Source: Tigriopus japonicus (taxonomy: Eukaryota > Arthropoda > Copepoda > Harpacticoida > Harpacticidae). Taken from it: a DNA stretch of 64,000 nt. Where the stretch lies: contig CM021317.1 in the NCBI GenBank assembly GCA_010645155.1, forward strand, positions 13,747,971 through 13,811,970. The letters run 5' to 3'. The position numbers and the translations under genes were made by a program. Positions 23,601 to 33,790 of the stretch are shown piece after piece; position 1 is the first letter of the stretch, and every line of letters starts with the position of its first letter. Below the pieces are notes generated by a model. That model saw only the letters and a program-made list of their open reading frames with translations, did not search any database and was not told the origin of the DNA.

Positions 23601-26600
23601 AACCAAATTTTAAAAAAAATCTTGCCACCGTCAAAATTGGGCACCGAGTTCGAAAGTCGACAAATTGTCCCTTTCCGCTGTCGTTTTGCAAGTTGTTGGG
23701 AGACCGTCAACAATATTGCTTCGACAGTCCTTATAAAAACTTTTCCAGTCAAAAAGATAAACTTTCGGTACCCAAATTTACCTCTCCATCGCTCTGAGTG
23801 CTCCGGTAGGTGGCAAAATATCGGAAGATCTTGTCAGGCGTGGAAAAATTTCGGATCCGATTCTCATATTCGATCACTTTTCGTTCTCGGAAACCAATAC
23901 GCTCCTTAGCCTTCTTTTCTTTGGCATTTTTCTCGCCCTCATCCTCTTCTTCATGGTCTTCTTCTTCCTCTTGTTGAGAGCCTTTGCCCGTTTTCAAAAC
24001 TGGATCCTGATCTCCTCTACCAAAGGGCACTTGCTGACCTTGTCGACTTTGGCCTTCTTCGCTTTCTTGCTCACTTTGATGACTTGGCAACGATTCAGTC
24101 GAGTCTGACGTGAGGGATTGCTATCACAAAGAGACAGAGAGAAAGATGAATCATTTAGAGAATGGCAATCGGGTCTCAAGTCTAAAACGACAGTGTTGGC
24201 AACATTAGTTCAATTGTTGAGGGTATTAACGAGTATCTTTCTACTGTACTTGAATTGCTAAATTTGCCGATTGTTGAGTAAAGACACAAAATGAGCATTA
24301 GTTCTCGAACTGAAGGTGATTTGTTGAGGGCACCTGGAAGTATTGTGAGAGTAAAAAGGAAAGCAATGCCAATAACTGGAGACGGGCAAAAAGTGCAAAT
24401 TCACCTAATACTTAACTTTGTTTTTTATGATTTTTTTATATGACAAATTCTTGTAACAATCGAACTTTTAACAATCGAAAAATCGTTTTTTTATCATCTG
24501 GAAAACACATTTTATTCACTCTTTTTTCTTACCTTAGTCTAACTTGGCTTCAAACCTTGATGTATGGCAACCCTGAGTCTCCAAAATAGTAAACATTTAA
24601 ATATAAATAATAACATGAACAATACGACCATACTCAGCACTTAAGTGCCTTCGACGGCACTATCAAGGGTCACACAGCATCTCAGACTATTTCAGCACTA
24701 TTTTTTTATTTTTGCCAAAGATTTATTTCTATTGGTAAAAAAGTTTTGTCGGTTCTGCAGTCAAAAATAGTCTTTCAAGATTAAACCTTTGGCATCGGCA
24801 AAGCAAATTCCCAAAGAGTTTAAGGAAAAAATACTTTAGTCAGGCAAACAAGAAAATTGTTGGAAAAGTTTTAGGTCAAAACTTATCAACCATTGCTCTT
24901 ATGATTATTACGTATGGGTCAAATATGTCTAAAGAAATAGGGAAAATGATCCTGGTGCTTTAATTCATATGGGAGAAATCAATGCACCTAAACATTGCAC
25001 AAAATAATCCTGCACTTGGTAACAATTCAAACCTTTTCGACCTTTTGTTGCATTTTAAACAATTTTTAAGCACTTTTATTTCCAAGTGTTGCTAATTTTT
25101 ATATCGTTTTTGCCCGTCTCCGGAGATAATCTTCCGCTTTATGAAAGGATACTATGAGTGTAGTATGAAGCCACTCAAATGTTCTTAACAAATAACCTAT
25201 TGTACTAGTATAAGGAAAATGGATTGGAACCAATGGGACCATTTGTCATGATCCATCAATGAGTGCGCTTTCAAGCGATGAAATGTTTTAAGATTTGTCT
25301 CGATCTGGGACATTAATGAAATGTACTTTTGAGCCTGGGTCATCTTCAAATCCACAAAGTCCTCTCCTTCTTCAATCTTGGACAGAATTTTCAGACCAAA
25401 GATTTTCAGGGCTGTGCAAATACTATGGGCTAGTTTTGCGCCTCGTCAAACAGAGGCTTTTTTTATACTTCAGTGGGCCTTTTGGTAGGATTACGAGTTG
25501 CCAAGTTTGGCGTACGCCGTAAAGAATAGGCCGGTAAGTACAGAGTTGCCGACTCAAGATAACGCTTTGAGACCCATGGACTTTCTAAGGAAGAAAACGT
25601 TAGAAAACTTTGTTGTTCAAACAAGCGTTGTGATCAGATCCAGACAAACAGTTCCATTCGTTTAGGCTTGATCCAACGAGACTTCTTTTGAACATGTTTG
25701 CTCTGTGTTTTGTTATGACAAGAAAGATATGAATGGGAAACATGTCCATCAGAGTCAGACAGAATATGCAATAATCCAGAAAATTCTATTACATTCCCTG
25801 TCGATGTCCTTTATACAAAGTTGGTCGTTGGACCGTTAATCATAAAGCGTTAAGCGTTCACAAAAAGACCTGTGTTAATTAAAAAAAGAAATTGTTGTTC
25901 CATTCTTTTTGTCAATCAATTTGATTCATTTTTCGGGAACGTTCAATTGGAGAAGTGACTAAAATTTGGGGCCCTTTCCATATCTTAAGCAGGTATTTCA
26001 GGTGAAAAATATCCAAAACAAATTCAAATAGCTCGAGTAAACCAAAATCAAGTCATTTTAAGGGTCGGCGGTCCAAGTGTGGATTTTGGCGTTTTTAGCA
26101 CAAAAAAACCAGCGTCCGTTTCGTCTCATCACAATTGTAGCGTTTGAGATTATACTACAGGATCATTAATCTGACTTGACATTATAAACTGAATTTTCTT
26201 CAAAGTAGTCTTTTTACTATCTCGTTACTTTTATCGAATTGCAACAAATTTAAGTGCGAAGTCAAATACCATTATAAAATACAAGGGGAAACCATGTTAT
26301 GGCCCTTTATTCACGTATTCGAGACGCAAAGGATTTCTTACTTAACAATTACCACCCTCAGACAACTAAGTTAGTTACTATACAAATCATACCGTAGGTT
26401 TGTTTATTCAAGGCTCCGGCCAATTGTGTTTACCATCCTTTGGCCTTCTTTTTGGCCACAAAAAAGGTTTCTACCGTCCCAAGAAGCATTATTTAGAGAG
26501 CCTTGTTTTTTCTGTCAAGTTCCTTTTAGCCTGCACTCAAGTGCCTTTATTTAATGTTGGCATGTGAGTGTGTTTTTCTTGGAAGGCAGATTATTGGAAA

Positions 26601-29600
26601 CTTGTGGGGGTTTGACAACTTTCTTGACGAAACTTGATGGACGGCCTTGAGTTGGAAAAACCAAGAAGGAACAGAGCTGACTGAGATGAGCCTTTCTTCC
26701 TCTTTTCAACTTAGCAATGGAAAATAATTTCAAACTTTTTGGTGTTGGGTTGGCAGGGACCAAGAACCTCTGAATTTTCTGGACGACGAGGTTAGTGAAA
26801 GCAATCTTCATTTTGAAGGAATAAATTGCATCTTTCTGCAAATGAGGCTTTTCTTGGATTGAGTTAACTATTTAAGTCAGTTTTTGGCTCAATCCAATGT
26901 CAGCGTGAAAAGTTATGCCGCCATAAACTTTTGTTTTAAAGAGAGCATACAATGAAATGCACTCGCCCTTTGTTGGTAAAACAATTACCAAAGATGTTTT
27001 TACATGCTTTTGACCAAGGATCGTAGATGATCCGGTGCGGTCCAATATAAATTATGTGAGAAAAGAATTGCGAGCTTTTCATGGGATTACTAAGTTATTG
27101 TCATATGGCCAAATTTCCGGAGAGTTTCAATTTATGCGGTAAAAAATTACAATATTGGATTTTTACGATCACAAAGAAAAAAGAAAATTTACCCTAGTAG
27201 TTCAAAACAGCAACAAACTATCAACTTTTGGTATACAGCCTTCCCACGAAGAACAACAATTAAAAGAAAAAGTGGTCTAGCCTCGCCCAGGTCCATTAAT
27301 GAGCTTTAGGTCTCCCAGTTTAACATAACTCTTAACTCAGAAGTCGGATTGACGTGAAAATTGAAATGTAGTAGTGATGTATTTCGAGTTAAACTTTTAG
27401 CCAATTGTTGCCATATTGATCTTTGTTCAAGTTTTTAGAAAAGAGGCTTAACCATACCTCCGTAGCCATTACTTCAGGAACTCCAAACAAAAAAGGGCAG
27501 TACTGCCGCCCAAAAACACCTTAGCATTACATAGAGGGCTAACAGAGAAATGTCACTCCAGAATAGTCGGCGGAGATTTGTTTTGAACACACTCTGTTGA
27601 TTCAGCAGCAAGGGTGTCAAGTGACTTGATTTATCATGCATTGCTCTTGTTTGACCAAAGCAGTTGAAAGAGCAATTTTTTCACAGACTCCCAAAAAACG
27701 CAAGTTCGGGTTGTGAATCACATAATGTAGCATGTTCAATGTCAAATTCCATTGCACACACAGTGCAGGCTTGGTGACCCACGAATATTTTGGAAGTGTG
27801 ATTTCTCTGTTAGCCCTCTAGCATTACTTAGCCTCCTCAACCAAAGCAAAGTCTCATTTGCCAAAGAAAACACAAAACCTTAACCTTGGCCGAAGCCTTG
27901 TCGTCCAGATTGATTTAGTAGTTCTTGCAGGAACCAAGAAAAGAGCCAATTTCAACTTCATCCAACGCCATGAATATGTAAAACATCTCCCTTTCCAATA
28001 TCAAACCATTTCTAAAATGTGCCTTGCTTCTAATCTGCTCTGCCAAAAGCAGCCACAATTGAACGTGGAAAGCCATTGGAATGCACACTTTTGCTTTGGG
28101 GAGAATGTGTATGTGGGAATCCATCCAGCCAATCACAAATCCAAGGAATCGACCGCATAGCATCAAGTAATCAGTAATCTCAATCCGAGGAACAACATGC
28201 ATGCATTCATTCATTCTGAGAGACTTAACAGAGTCCCAGATGTTTCATGTGTGTGGCATCTTTATGAGTGGTCTGATCAAGAACCGTACAGGGTGTCCGG
28301 GAATTGATGATGGATTGGAAAACATAATTTTTTAGTGAATAGAATTGAGTTAAAGTAAAGTAAAGATGAAGTAAAATGCGACTCTACACACGATCATCTT
28401 TCGGTTGCCTAGTTGATAGAATTAGTTGAATTTGTAATATCAAGCTCTTAAACTTATTTGAGTAAGTTTCATGGTATGTGCTTTTTAAATTTGATCTTTC
28501 TTGCTCAACGTTGTGAACACGTGCTTCAGTATTTTTTCGCTCTTTAGACAGATTTTTGCTTAGGGCTCTTGTACCCTCGTACAATATATATGTTTGTATG
28601 ATCGTATTTCTTTACTAATGAAAAAGCTGATGTTGTTATCAAATAATTTAGGGGTACTCTGGACGATGTGACTGAAACCAAGCCATTCATGAACCACTCT
28701 TCAGATACCGTTTTGGCCAACTTTCTTTGCGACTCTATGCATGGTCCTTTAAATATTTTCTCGGCGTTTTAAAATCAGGTCTTCAAGCAAATAAATACTT
28801 TTAAGGATTTTTGCCTTTAAAATTGTGCAATTAATAGCTTGTTTTTGGTCTGAATGGCAATCAAAAACAGGATGAACCATCCATCAATTTTTGGACACCC
28901 TGTACTTGCTTTTTTCAAATATGTACTGGATATAAGGTAGATGGAGAAGATTGGGAAAGACATCTGTACTTACGTAAGAAAAACGAAAGTTTTAGTGATT
29001 TTTAAACCCACCACTCTGTAATTTTCTCATTTTTTTCTAAGTCAGGTCTACTAGATCAAAAGTTATAAACCAGTTAAAATTCATTAAATCTAAAACCCAT
29101 TAAAATAATATGTATTCAAAATTTAGTCAGTCATTTAGTTAGAATTTTTTTACCGGGGATTCATAAGAAACGGAACAAGAAACCATGTCCGTACCTCGGA
29201 AATGGTTGATCTCATTAAAAAATTTATGAAGATAAAAAAGTCGAAGTCATGAACGCTCTGTTTTCAGAAATGATCCTTCACAGGAAAAATCGTGGTCGCT
29301 TAAGTATTGCACTTGGGTGAAATTGCTTTTTCTAATTCTTCCAGCCACGTGTTTGGCCCATCGTATCCAATTAAGTTGAGGTTCATGTACGGTTTCAATC
29401 ACAAGCTATAGACGATATAATTGGGTGTTCCGTTTCTTTTGAAACACCCGGTAGAGCTTTCTTTGTTCCGTGTTGAAATGAAATCAGTTTAAACTTTGTG
29501 CATCAATAGCTGAGATAAGATAAAGTAAGTCGGTCCAATTTTGACCGCAAAAAGCGAAAAAAACCAATGTGTATGGTTAAGGGTTATGGGTATATAAAAA

Positions 29601-32600
29601 ATCAAATTCCCAATCCTTAGGATTTCAAACAATCTCTTATGGTTTTTTTAGCGTGGTCCTTCGATAGATGTCAAATAAAGTTCAGTAAAGTATTTCAAGT
29701 GTGTTTTAGTGCAAAAAACAGAAAAATGAAGACTTTTTGTTTCATGGTATACGATCGAAAATTTATATTATTTGCTTGGGAATTTAAGTTTTCATGTGCT
29801 CAGAGCGTTTGTCCCTCTTTGCGTTAAAAAAAAGGACCCTTAATCTGAAATATCTCAGCTCTTAATGAACATTCAAATTCAGTTCAACTCAGGACTGAAT
29901 AAGTTCTCAAACTTTATTGACTAGGTTTTAAAAGAACTAGTGAATCTTGTAGGCTTTTAGGGGTATAACATTTAATCTAGACTTGACTTTAAAAAACTGA
30001 GTAAATCAAGGTATTTCTAAGTCTTGATTTCCTGGGTCAAAACCAAACCTCATGGTGTTCGGGTATTCCCATACAAACTCGAAATGAATTTTTCAGTACC
30101 GTGATCGGCACAGGAGAATATTCAACAAATATTTATTATTAAACGAATATTAATATGAATGATATTTGGTATACCAACACCCAGAGTTGGCCCTTTAGTA
30201 ATCCTTTCAAGATCTGGCTGAATAGGAATAGTATTTAAACTTTGAACACTTTTTACTTAGCTTTTGGTCCATCAATGCAATACTTTTTGAGGAAATAGTT
30301 GTGTATATAACTGAGCCCCCATTTTATTGGGAAATAGTTCACTGAAGGTCTTACGATCAGTTCAGTTTTTAGATATGCTTTACGCAAGCCTGACTTTCTT
30401 TTGGTGAATAGCCAACGACTGATGAATAGAAGGAGGCTATTGCGTCTAGATCAATCGCACTTCTGTTTGGGCTCTCATAGATTGGTTTCATTCAAAATCA
30501 GAAAGACACGTTTTGGGGGGCTCTTTTTTATCTAGTAATTGAGACCCTTTTCATGGGCACCATCATGTGTGGACAAGGAGGAGGGAACGCAGCCGGAGTT
30601 CAAATTGATTGATCTTTCGAGGAAGACTCAAGGTCACAACCAATGTTACATCTGACCTTGATCGATTGGATTTGTAATTATCCTCCAATAGAAAAATACA
30701 CATTGCTTTTCAGGGTGTCGTGCATTGGTACAGAAAATTGAGTCTAGGTCCAAGTTACATGGCAAAGCATTGGGAAAAAATTCCTCTCCATTTTGCTGAT
30801 CAAAGCGAGCAATGAAAAGTTGATTTAAGTTCAATATGTATCAGCACTTCCAAAATAGACAAAAGATTCCTTAACCAATTCTGAAGAAGGGAATCGTTCC
30901 AACCATGGGCCTCTAAAAACGAGGTCTACACACGTTTGACTACCCAAATACATATTAGTCCATGGTTCCACCAGCTCAAACTAGAAATCCCTAGATATAC
31001 CATCACAAAAGTCGAGGGAAAACGAAAAAAATACAACTATTTTTCAAAAGCAAACTGGGGAATGTATACTTCCGCAACTCGTTCCTTCTTACTTTTCGGT
31101 AAAATGGCTAAATATTTCATGAGTAGTTAATGCAATGGTGGCAAAAGCTATTTAGCTTTAATTATTGTCCAACAAAAGACAAGGGACATAAACAACGTCT
31201 AAATAATGGCTGGTTATGGTTCACTTCCATGCTTAGCACGCGTCCAAGCTCATGAATAATTCATGGCCTTTGCTTACCTCGGGTGCATATTGGTGGTAGT
31301 AAGAGACATTCTCAATTGTCAGGGGAAGGTCCTTTTCCTCTAAACCTTCATTGTCCTCAATATCTGCCAATCGGATCTGATTTTCCAGATCCTCACGTTT
31401 TCCCTCCCCGTCCTCATTATCCTTAGGCTCGTCCTTTTGGTCTTGAGCAACCTTGGTTTCTGTATTACTTTGATCAGATACAATCTGAATCTCGTTGTCG
31501 GCCTTGACCTCGGCCTTTGTCTCGGGTTCGAGACGAATCCCTTGGCAAATGATCTTCAACACTTCTTCTTTGGTCTTGGTCTCGCAATTAGGCCGACTGG
31601 TGTTTTCGTCTCCGTGGTCACTTTTATTGAGTGCAAAGGCCGCTCCGAACAATAAGGTCAAGGAACTCGCGGTCCGAAGACCACGATTCGAACCTGTTCC
31701 ATCTTGGGACCCTCGACGATGACGAGATGAGTCATCCAAGTGAAGAGATTGGTTGAGGCCACTGCCCCAAGATTGGGCACACTTCAAGGATGTGATGGTT
31801 GGAGGTGGTAGTGGTGGTTGTTGGAAGCTTTTTGAAGATTGGTAGTGGCAAGAACGAGAACGACCATGGATTGGGGTATTGGAGGAGCTCTGAAAAGATG
31901 TCAAGTCCTTTGGATTGAACAGGATGGCTTAGATAGAGTTTTCAGGGGTTCCACATGGAAATAGAGATTTTCGACCAAAAGGGGGCGCTAGTAAAGCGGC
32001 AAGATATATGCCAATTGGACTTGTGAACAAATTGCTTGTTGGCCCTCGTAATAGACAAAGAGCGAAGATAATAGAGAAAGACATCCGTCAAGGCCAAGTA
32101 GCACTGTGTAAAGTGACAAAATTTAGGTAGTTTTCTATAAAATTTGATGTTGAACAAAATCGTCAGTGTCATACATCGAATTATTTTTTTTCCTTTGTTA
32201 AATTGCGGATTTTTTTCTTGCTACAAGAAAGGAGATTCCTTGTAAAGAAAGTTAATCTGCATAACATTAACATTTTTATGATATTTTTTGGTTTACCAAT
32301 GAGTTATTGTTGGCAGGTCTGTGCAACCCTTTTGCAACCTTTTTGTTGCATTGTTGGCCCATTTTTTTGAAATATTTTTCGTTTTGTATCTTCCCCAGTG
32401 TTTGCACCGTCCAGCTGTTTGTGAAGTTTGTCTACTCTTTTGCGCAATATACATGTAAACCAACGACAAAACCACAAATTCTAGAAGTATACTGTTTCTA
32501 GAAAATCACCTTTTTCAAAATCGTCCAAAGGTTTAAGTTTCTAAATTAAAGTCACTACTACTCTTCTTGAAAGAGCTTCTGTTTTTGACCACTACGTAAA

Positions 32601-33191
32601 TTGACTCAAACTGAAAAAGCCGTGAAATATGTGTGTAAACACAGTATTAATTGAATTGTTAAATTTGATTTGAAAAGCTGAATTTAACTACCCCAATAAT
32701 TGGCACTTACATATTTAAAAAGGTAGGCCAGTTGAAATCAAATTATCACACTTACCAACACATTCTGAAATGGTTTGAGCTAAATGCAGAAAACCTTTCA
32801 TTCTAAAAAATGCTAAAAGCTGGGTTCTCAAACGATGCTTTTTTTGTATTCCAAAAGTCAATGCATCTCGCCCATCTTCCTTTTCATTGGGACACTTTTC
32901 TTAGCAACTCAATCCCGAGGCCTGAATCTGGTCCCTTTGAATGGATGTGGATCTTACCCTGATCCCATTATGGGGCCAAACGGAGGTTCCTCGTTCCATT
33001 GTCTCGAGAGAATTGGATCGTAAGAGCAAACGACCTCTCCGTCCGGCCTCATCCTCCTGACCTCTTGAGACTGGCCTCACCAGAGGCGACACTGATTCTC
33101 TCAAAGGTCGTTTCTCGGGTGTCGGAGGTTGCATAGGACATATCATGCGTCGGAAGCAGTGCTGCCGTTTCAGCACTAAAGATGGCGCCAT
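11091..33191 (-). CDS. MICU1: MICU1 orthologue (mitochondrial calcium uptake protein 1), six coding exons
   Basis: MICU1 senses calcium in the mitochondrial intermembrane space and gates the uniporter MCU. Exons on the minus strand: 33191-32958, 31889-31278, 24120-23782, 22888-22668, 12215-12028, 11680-11091. All junctions are GT-AG, the phases agree and the total is 2184 nt (727 aa). The conserved core begins with [14 protein letters not shown] and [12 protein letters not shown]. It has two canonical EF-hand loops ([12 protein letters not shown], residues 480-491; [12 protein letters not shown], 676-687) and ends in the family's GLEKPKD C-terminal helix region. A hydrophobic [11 protein letters not shown] segment (about 155-165) matches the position of the MICU1 membrane-anchor-like stretch. 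The N-terminal half is much longer than in vertebrate MICU1 (about 476 aa in total). It is rich in Arg and Ser, then in Glu and Lys, and is the least certain part. MICU2 and MICU3 fit less well. Confidence 0.92.
12028..12215 (-). CDS. MICU1: MICU1 exon 5, first EF-hand
   Basis: Residues 469-531. It is too broken up by stops for simple ORF calling but reads clearly between a TTTTCAG acceptor and a TTG|GTAAGT donor. It encodes [20 protein letters not shown], a canonical EF-hand, and ends ALSNYFF. Confidence 0.93.
12745..13197 (+). pseudogene. 3' fragment of a non-LTR (LINE) reverse-transcriptase ORF
   Basis: About 150 residues in one frame read like the C-terminal tail of a LINE ORF2: [19 protein letters not shown], then a [19 protein letters not shown] segment, ending in a basic Cys-containing tail (QCFSCKSH). 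No catalytic RT motifs remain, as expected for a 5'-truncated insertion. It lies in the long MICU1 intron. The family (Jockey, CR1 or another) cannot be decided by eye. Confidence 0.5.
13198..15972. other. Intronic AT-rich sequence, no gene seen
   Basis: Part of the MICU1 intron between exons 5 and 4. It has only short spurious frames and no repeat I could pair inside the window. Confidence 0.55.
16568..16754 (+). repeat. 5' LTR of Gypsy element 2
   Basis: 187 bp from TGTCGGGTATTG to ACATCACA, ending directly at the primer-binding site. Near the end it has AATAAAG. The last 29 bases recur at the right end of the element. Confidence 0.88.
16755..16771 (+). promoter_or_regulatory. Primer-binding site of Gypsy element 2
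   Basis: TGGCGCAGTCTAAAAGG directly follows the LTR. It shares TGGCGCA with the site of Gypsy element 1, so both elements may use related tRNA primers. Confidence 0.7.
16863..18761 (+). CDS. Gypsy element 2 gag-protease-start of RT, ended by an internal stop
   Basis: A 632-aa frame. The first 70 residues are Ala/Glu/Gln-rich and probably coiled coil. Gag follows, with zinc knuckles near 325-355 ([27 protein letters not shown]). A retropepsin with [10 protein letters not shown] lies near 398. RT motifs [21 protein letters not shown] lie near 600-622. The TGA at 18759-18761 interrupts RT, and coding continues in the same frame downstream, so this is one nonsense change rather than a frameshift. 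Confidence 0.88.
   Translation: MMPVTRKEGEAKELQDQLAAILAAQATSDKRAQEALMATEERARATQEANNRKFEEIQRTMESLRLTIGAHQSPDVPPLPTVQGDQGGGGVEFEQQPVSSANHVARPLNPGHLEMLDRDVTSQTLKSWRRVWNGFVDQHQVGVYPVEQQHGTIMSRFSLDLVRIMELNCDVDLDDKSKTPEEILDSLARYLKSLDHPAKDRIAFNKRVQQEGESITEFRVALEDKANRAELCSSCRDTVLSTQLLRGLCSDDIRQSVLAVDPFPDFQGVLKKCLLEERSRRDQAPFKVRSKDNNNNIHVVRIRRRSRGQQGRSMSRDGLEPNRKCGRCGRHHEPKSCPAYEKTCNACHQKGHFAQHCKAKKNKVGTISVNLLTSGKSAPRVPIYLKTPYKSAKIMALPDSGADVCVMGKNSADSFGMGPRKIQRSGVVAIAADGLPMDILGEFMAEVQFQGRKEQVLFIVSSECQHDIILSWAASVALGILQYHPEISPLAGPPTLQRTRWNERATVQTITEPTPQQVETMKQQLMDEYHDVFSRSQDDVLPPQNCPPMTIELQNNATPTCRTGMRQIPLAYRDLVKGKIDKMDGMHLIEKVTTPTEWCHPLVVVPKKNGDVRICVDFTALNKFVKRPNYPV
18798..20794 (+). CDS. Gypsy element 2 pol: RT, RNase H, integrase (C-terminally deleted)
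   Basis: It is in the same frame as the gag-protease frame and separated from it by a single stop codon. RT carries KVVDDVAVF. RNase H carries [27 protein letters not shown] and [10 protein letters not shown]. Integrase has [11 protein letters not shown]...CYACQ zinc ligands and a core with a D in DLFSV, a D in LRSDGGPQF and an E in HAEAAVKAM. The frame stays open to 20873, but beyond 20794 it reads through the LTR remnant and MITE, so those residues are not integrase. Confidence 0.88.
20795..20823 (+). repeat. Remnant of the 3' LTR of Gypsy element 2
   Basis: 29 bases (from GACTAATAAAG to ACATCACA) are identical to the end of the 5' LTR. The rest of the 3' LTR and its polypurine tract are deleted. 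Confidence 0.9.
21180..22189. mobile_element. hAT-like MITE (family B), copy 1, carrying a nested Mutator-like element
   Basis: Termini TAGAGGGCTAACAGAGAAATG and its inverse, ending GCCCTCTA, are flanked by similar octamers (TGGTAGGG and GGGTAGCG, 6 of 8 identical). A second copy, inverted relative to this one, is at 27532-27820. Without the nested insert this copy would be roughly 260-270 bp, close to the 289 bp of copy 2. Confidence 0.82.
21382..22119. mobile_element. Mutator-like non-autonomous element nested in MITE family B
   Basis: Inverted repeats of about 83 bp (21382-21464 and 22038-22119, CTCACTTATAAACG and its inverse) are flanked by the direct repeat ACTGATCAAGT (21371-21381 and 22120-22130). 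Part of that 11-mer can be read as TIR, so the true duplication is 9-11 bp. Long TIRs with a 9-11 bp duplication fit Mutator-like elements. No transposase is seen in the 570-bp core. Confidence 0.78.
22190..22667. other. Intronic sequence, no feature seen
   Basis: AT-rich end of the long MICU1 intron, up to the exon 4 donor. Confidence 0.5.
22668..22888 (-). CDS. MICU1: MICU1 exon 4
   Basis: Residues 396-469. It starts [15 protein letters not shown] after a TTTCAG acceptor. It includes [17 protein letters not shown], conserved between MICU proteins, and ends in phase 2 at CAAG|GTAAAA. Confidence 0.93.
23197..23516. mobile_element. Degenerate mariner-like MITE (family C), copy 1
   Basis: Imperfect inverted ends (CCAGGTAATTCACAAGAAAC and GAACACCTGGTA), with shared internal stretches (AATGGTTGATCT and a CGAACGCTGTTTT-like motif), relate it to the copy at 29151-29453. 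It lies in the intron between MICU1 exons 4 and 3. Confidence 0.5.
23782..24120 (-). CDS. MICU1: MICU1 exon 3
   Basis: Residues 283-395. A Glu-rich run ([15 protein letters not shown]) is followed by a basic KEKKAKER stretch and the highly conserved [14 protein letters not shown], then [12 protein letters not shown], diagnostic of MICU1. The donor is GAG|GTAAAT. Confidence 0.93.
24378..25121. mobile_element. Possible TIR element of about 740 bp
   Basis: Inverted 15-mers GGAGACGGGCAAAAA (24378) and TTTTTGCCCGTCTCC (25107-25121) bound it. No clear target duplication and no coding capacity are seen. It lies in the MICU1 intron between exons 3 and 2. Confidence 0.35.
25122..27531. other. Intronic sequence, no feature seen
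   Basis: AT-rich MICU1 intron. A 96-aa minus-strand frame at 26551-26841 is basic and not recognisable; I do not call it a gene. Confidence 0.5.
27532..27820. mobile_element. hAT-like MITE (family B), copy 2, uninterrupted
   Basis: 289 bp with termini TAGAGGGCTAACAGAG and GCCCTCTA, flanked by GCATTACA and GCATTACT, an 8-bp duplication with one mismatch. Its sequence is the inverse of copy 1 at 21180-22189 and lacks the Mutator-like insert, so it shows the ancestral uninterrupted state. Confidence 0.88.
28287..28904. mobile_element. Tc1/mariner-like MITE with CAGGGTGTCC ends
   Basis: TACAGGGTGTCCGGGAATTG at the left and CAATTTTTGGACACCCTGTA at the right form imperfect inverted ends bounded by TA, the target of Tc1/mariner transposases. 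It is about 618 bp with no transposase frame, in the MICU1 intron. Confidence 0.7.
29151..29453. mobile_element. Mariner-like MITE (family C), copy 2
   Basis: Left end TACCGGGGATTCATAAGAAA, right end inverse (TTTCTTTTGAAACACCCGGTA), 303 bp bounded by TA. It shares its core with the copy at 23197-23516. No coding capacity. Confidence 0.65.
29454..31277. other. Intronic sequence, no feature seen
   Basis: AT-rich remainder of the MICU1 intron up to the exon 2 donor. Confidence 0.5.
31278..31889 (-). CDS. MICU1: MICU1 exon 2
   Basis: Residues 79-282. The acceptor TTTTCAG lies before AGCTCC and the donor is GAG|GTAAGC, both phase 0. It contains a low-complexity Ser/Pro region, the hydrophobic segment at about 155-165 and a long acidic, Lys-rich stretch. 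It ends with YYHQYAPE. Confidence 0.75.
32958..33191 (-). CDS. MICU1: MICU1 exon 1 (start codon)
   Basis: Residues 1-78, ATG at 33191. It is Arg-rich with few acidic residues early, in keeping with a mitochondrial targeting region. It ends in phase 0 at an AGG|GTAAG donor. It joins exon 2, which has no in-frame ATG before the conserved part, so an upstream start exon is required. The join itself is inferred. Confidence 0.65.
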
Positions 33192-33720
33192 TCTGCTCTG
33201 CTCTTGGGGAGGAGGAAATTGGAAGGGAGGATTTGATGGGTGTGGGTGCGTGCTGTTCGCTGTAACAAGTGAGTGGTTAGGGGAGGGGAAATTGGGACGA
33301 ACTGACCTGCAAACGGAAGCATAGAGCCAAATTGAACCACACTGACCTTAAAGCTAGGCCTAAAACATTTCATGGTAGAGTGCACAAATGGGCTCGATAA
33401 TCCAAACGAGGGTTTGGATCCCAATGCAGTGGGAAGCATTTGCCAAACGGGTGGTATCATTTCAGGGGGAAAGCTCAGATAAATTTGGGAGGGATTTTGA
33501 GCACAGCAACTCTAGGACGAAGCTTCTCATTTTCTGGGCTGTCTCATTACTCTCTAAACAAACTATGTTGAAAGACAGGGATGCCCCTAATTTCTACCTA
33601 ATGATAGAAAAATGTAAAAGAAATTTGTAGCCCTCAATCAACATGCAGGACATTTTAGTTTGTCTAAAACTTATGAAAGATTGTTGCTATCTGGAAGAAA
33701 TGATAGAACGAAAGAGCTTT
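33192..33720 (-). promoter_or_regulatory. Upstream flank of MICU1 (putative promoter and 5' UTR)
   Basis: About 500 bp upstream of the MICU1 ATG, with higher G+C near 33200-33300. No TATA box or initiator was convincing. The assignment rests on position only. Confidence 0.3.
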
Positions 33721-33721
33721 C

Positions 33722-33790
33722 TGCCGAAATTTCGGTTTCGGTTTCGGTTACGCTTACCAAAACCGAAAGCAGACATGCCCTTTGAACAGT
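33722..33790. repeat. Fragment of the CCGAAATTTCGG repeat family (family D)
   Basis: CGAAATTTCGGTTTCGGTTT and a following AACCGAAAGC stretch match one end of the element at 63541-63815. Only one end is seen. Confidence 0.55.

Noticed and set aside
23994..24179. Alternative minus frame with [14 protein letters not shown] across MICU1 exon 3
   Set aside because: It looks basic and plausible locally, but does not join in frame to the conserved [13 protein letters not shown] core, whereas the chosen frame does, with matching phases on both sides.
31437..31722. Plus-strand frames opposite MICU1 exon 2
   Set aside because: They are antisense shadows of a well-supported coding exon.
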